A stretch of DNA of 6,996 nucleotides, taken from CAZEJK01 sp964512045 (lineage in GTDB: Bacteria > Acidobacteriota > Thermoanaerobaculia > Thermoanaerobaculales > Sulfomarinibacteraceae). The notes under the pieces were generated by a model. The model saw nothing but the letters and a program-made list of their open reading frames with translations. It made no database searches and had not been told where the DNA came from. The position numbers were made by a program, and so were the translations under genes. Positions 5,969-6,996 of the stretch are shown here, one piece after another. The stretch covers positions 1 to 6,996 of the forward strand of contig CAZEJK010000264.1 of NCBI GenBank assembly GCA_964512045.1, written 5' to 3'. Each line of letters opens with the position of its first letter. Positions within the stretch are counted from its first letter, which is position 1.

Positions 5969-6117
5969 TATGGCGTATCCGGTACCAAGCTCGAAGAGCA
6001 TCGCCCCGGTGCTCGATCCACTCGGCCCCTGGCGCCGTTGCACCGCTGTGGGCAGCTTTGCGCCGCTTCTGCGAGGGTCCCGGCATCAGCCGCGGTTCGA
6101 CGAGTCACGGACCTCAC

Positions 6118-6996
6118 TCATCCGAACCAATCGGCGTTCGAGACATGGCTCCAGGGGACGATGTCGACGTGACGCCGTCGCTGGTGTTGGTCCCCGCCGT
6201 ACACCAGGAGCCCGCGTGCCACCTTCTGGTCAGGTCCCACCGCGGACTCGAGCTCGTGCAGATGTGTCAGAGCGTCGGCGGCCACCGTCGCGCCGGACTT
6301 GCACTCGACTCCGCGGATATCGGCGCCTCGGTCGACGACAAGGTCCACCTCCAGACCCCGGCTCTGGCGCAGGTGGTAGAGGCTCGTTGCGAGGCCACGG
6401 TTGGCGTGGGCCTTGAGCACCTCAGCAGCGACCCAGGACTCGAAGATCGAGCCTCGCAGCGGGTGCGTCGCGAGGTCGGTGGGGCTGCGAATGCCGAGGA
6501 GATGACAGACCACGCCGGTATCCATCCAATGGACCTTCGGTGTCTTGACGAGCCGCTTCCGCTGACTCCGGGCCCATGCCGGTATCCGGAAGACGAGAAA
6601 GCTGGCCTCCAGGACCGACAACCAGGAGCGAGCGGTGTTGTGGGAGACGCCCGCATCGCCGCCGAGCCTGGAGAGGTTCAGCTCCTGGGCCGTCCGTCCG
6701 GCCAGGAGCTTCATGAAGACAGTGAGCGCCTCCAGGTCGCCCACCGACAGCAGCCGACGAACGTCCCGCTGCAGGTAGGTCGCGACATAGTCGCCGATCC
6801 AGCGGGCCGGAGGGATGCTCTGGTCGTGAATTCGTGGGAAGCCCCCCGAGAACAGCGTCGGCAACAGACCTTCCGGATGGCGCGGGAACCGGTGGAGCTC
6901 GTCGATCGCCAGCGGCAGGAGGTGGAGGGCTCCCGTTCTGCCGGCAAGGGTCTGCGCGACTGAGCCCGAGAGCCCGAAGTGCTCGGATCCGGTCAG
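6118..6996 (-). CDS. AAA+ ATPase with DUF4143 domain (partial, N-terminus off window)
   Basis: The visible 292 residues are the C-terminal part of an ATPase of the AAA_14/DUF4143 family. The fragment begins with LTGSEHFGLSGSVAQTLAGR, the sensor region that follows Walker B, then LLPLAIDEL. Next come WIGDYVATYLQRDVRRLLSV, a winged-helix-like segment (about 98-135) and HWMDTGVVCHLLGI. The DUF4143 nuclease-like fold has FESWVAAEVL, then LEVDLVV and VECKSG, giving the PD-(D/E)xK residues D218, E231 and K233 of the visible fragment. The Walker A and B motifs lie beyond the right edge. The frame stays open to the edge, so a TTG at 6864 is internal and not the start. The biological role of this widespread family is poorly known. 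It converges on the nucleotidyltransferase cassette, with no sign of co-regulation. Confidence 0.93.
   Translation of the reverse strand: MTGSEHFGLSGSVAQTLAGRTGALHLLPLAIDELHRFPRHPEGLLPTLFSGGFPRIHDQSIPPARWIGDYVATYLQRDVRRLLSVGDLEALTVFMKLLAGRTAQELNLSRLGGDAGVSHNTARSWLSVLEASFLVFRIPAWARSQRKRLVKTPKVHWMDTGVVCHLLGIRSPTDLATHPLRGSIFESWVAAEVLKAHANRGLATSLYHLRQSRGLEVDLVVDRGADIRGVECKSGATVAADALTHLHELESAVGPDQKVARGLLVYGGDQHQRRRHVDIVPWSHVSNADWFG

Noticed and set aside
6090..6115. GGTTCGA resembling a tRNA T-loop
   Set aside because: The flanking bases do not form the 5-bp T stem, and no anticodon arm or acceptor stem is present.

Overview
The window is a GC-rich bacterial chromosomal segment with strong G/C bias at third codon positions. 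Start codons are often GTG, and gene pairs frequently overlap by four bases (GTGA or ATGA). Three genes have a promoter -10 element placed so that transcription would begin at or next to the start codon, which implies leaderless mRNAs. This combination resembles Actinobacteria or a similar GC-rich phylum, but nothing here fixes the lineage.

Left part (about 103-3427, minus strand): a compact threonine-biosynthesis operon read right to left, asd - thrB - thrC. It encodes aspartate-semialdehyde dehydrogenase, homoserine kinase and threonine synthase. The genes overlap by 19 bp and 4 bp, so they are probably co-transcribed and translationally coupled. Homoserine dehydrogenase, which acts between Asd and ThrB, is not in the window. 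The Asd looks like the archaeal/fungal (Hom2-like) type rather than the E. coli type.

Middle part (3434-5926, plus strand): a run of small accessory genes in three cassettes. The first is two small unrecognised ORFs followed by a HicB/DUF1902-like antitoxin-type gene. The second is a clear VapBC toxin-antitoxin pair with its own promoter and a likely pair of palindromic operator sites. The third is a small nucleotidyltransferase, of the kind found in AbiEii/MenT-like toxins, overlapping by 4 bp an unrecognised 151-residue protein. The layout suggests a small toxin-antitoxin island beside the thr operon. The first and third cassettes are the best candidates for undescribed systems, because their partner proteins match nothing I recognise.

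Right part (6118-6996, minus strand): the C-terminal two thirds or so of an AAA+ ATPase with a DUF4143 domain, running off the right edge. It converges on the nucleotidyltransferase cassette across a 191-bp gap that holds a strong hairpin. No rRNA, tRNA, CRISPR array, transposase or insertion sequence was seen, and no stretch longer than 300 bases lacks a gene.
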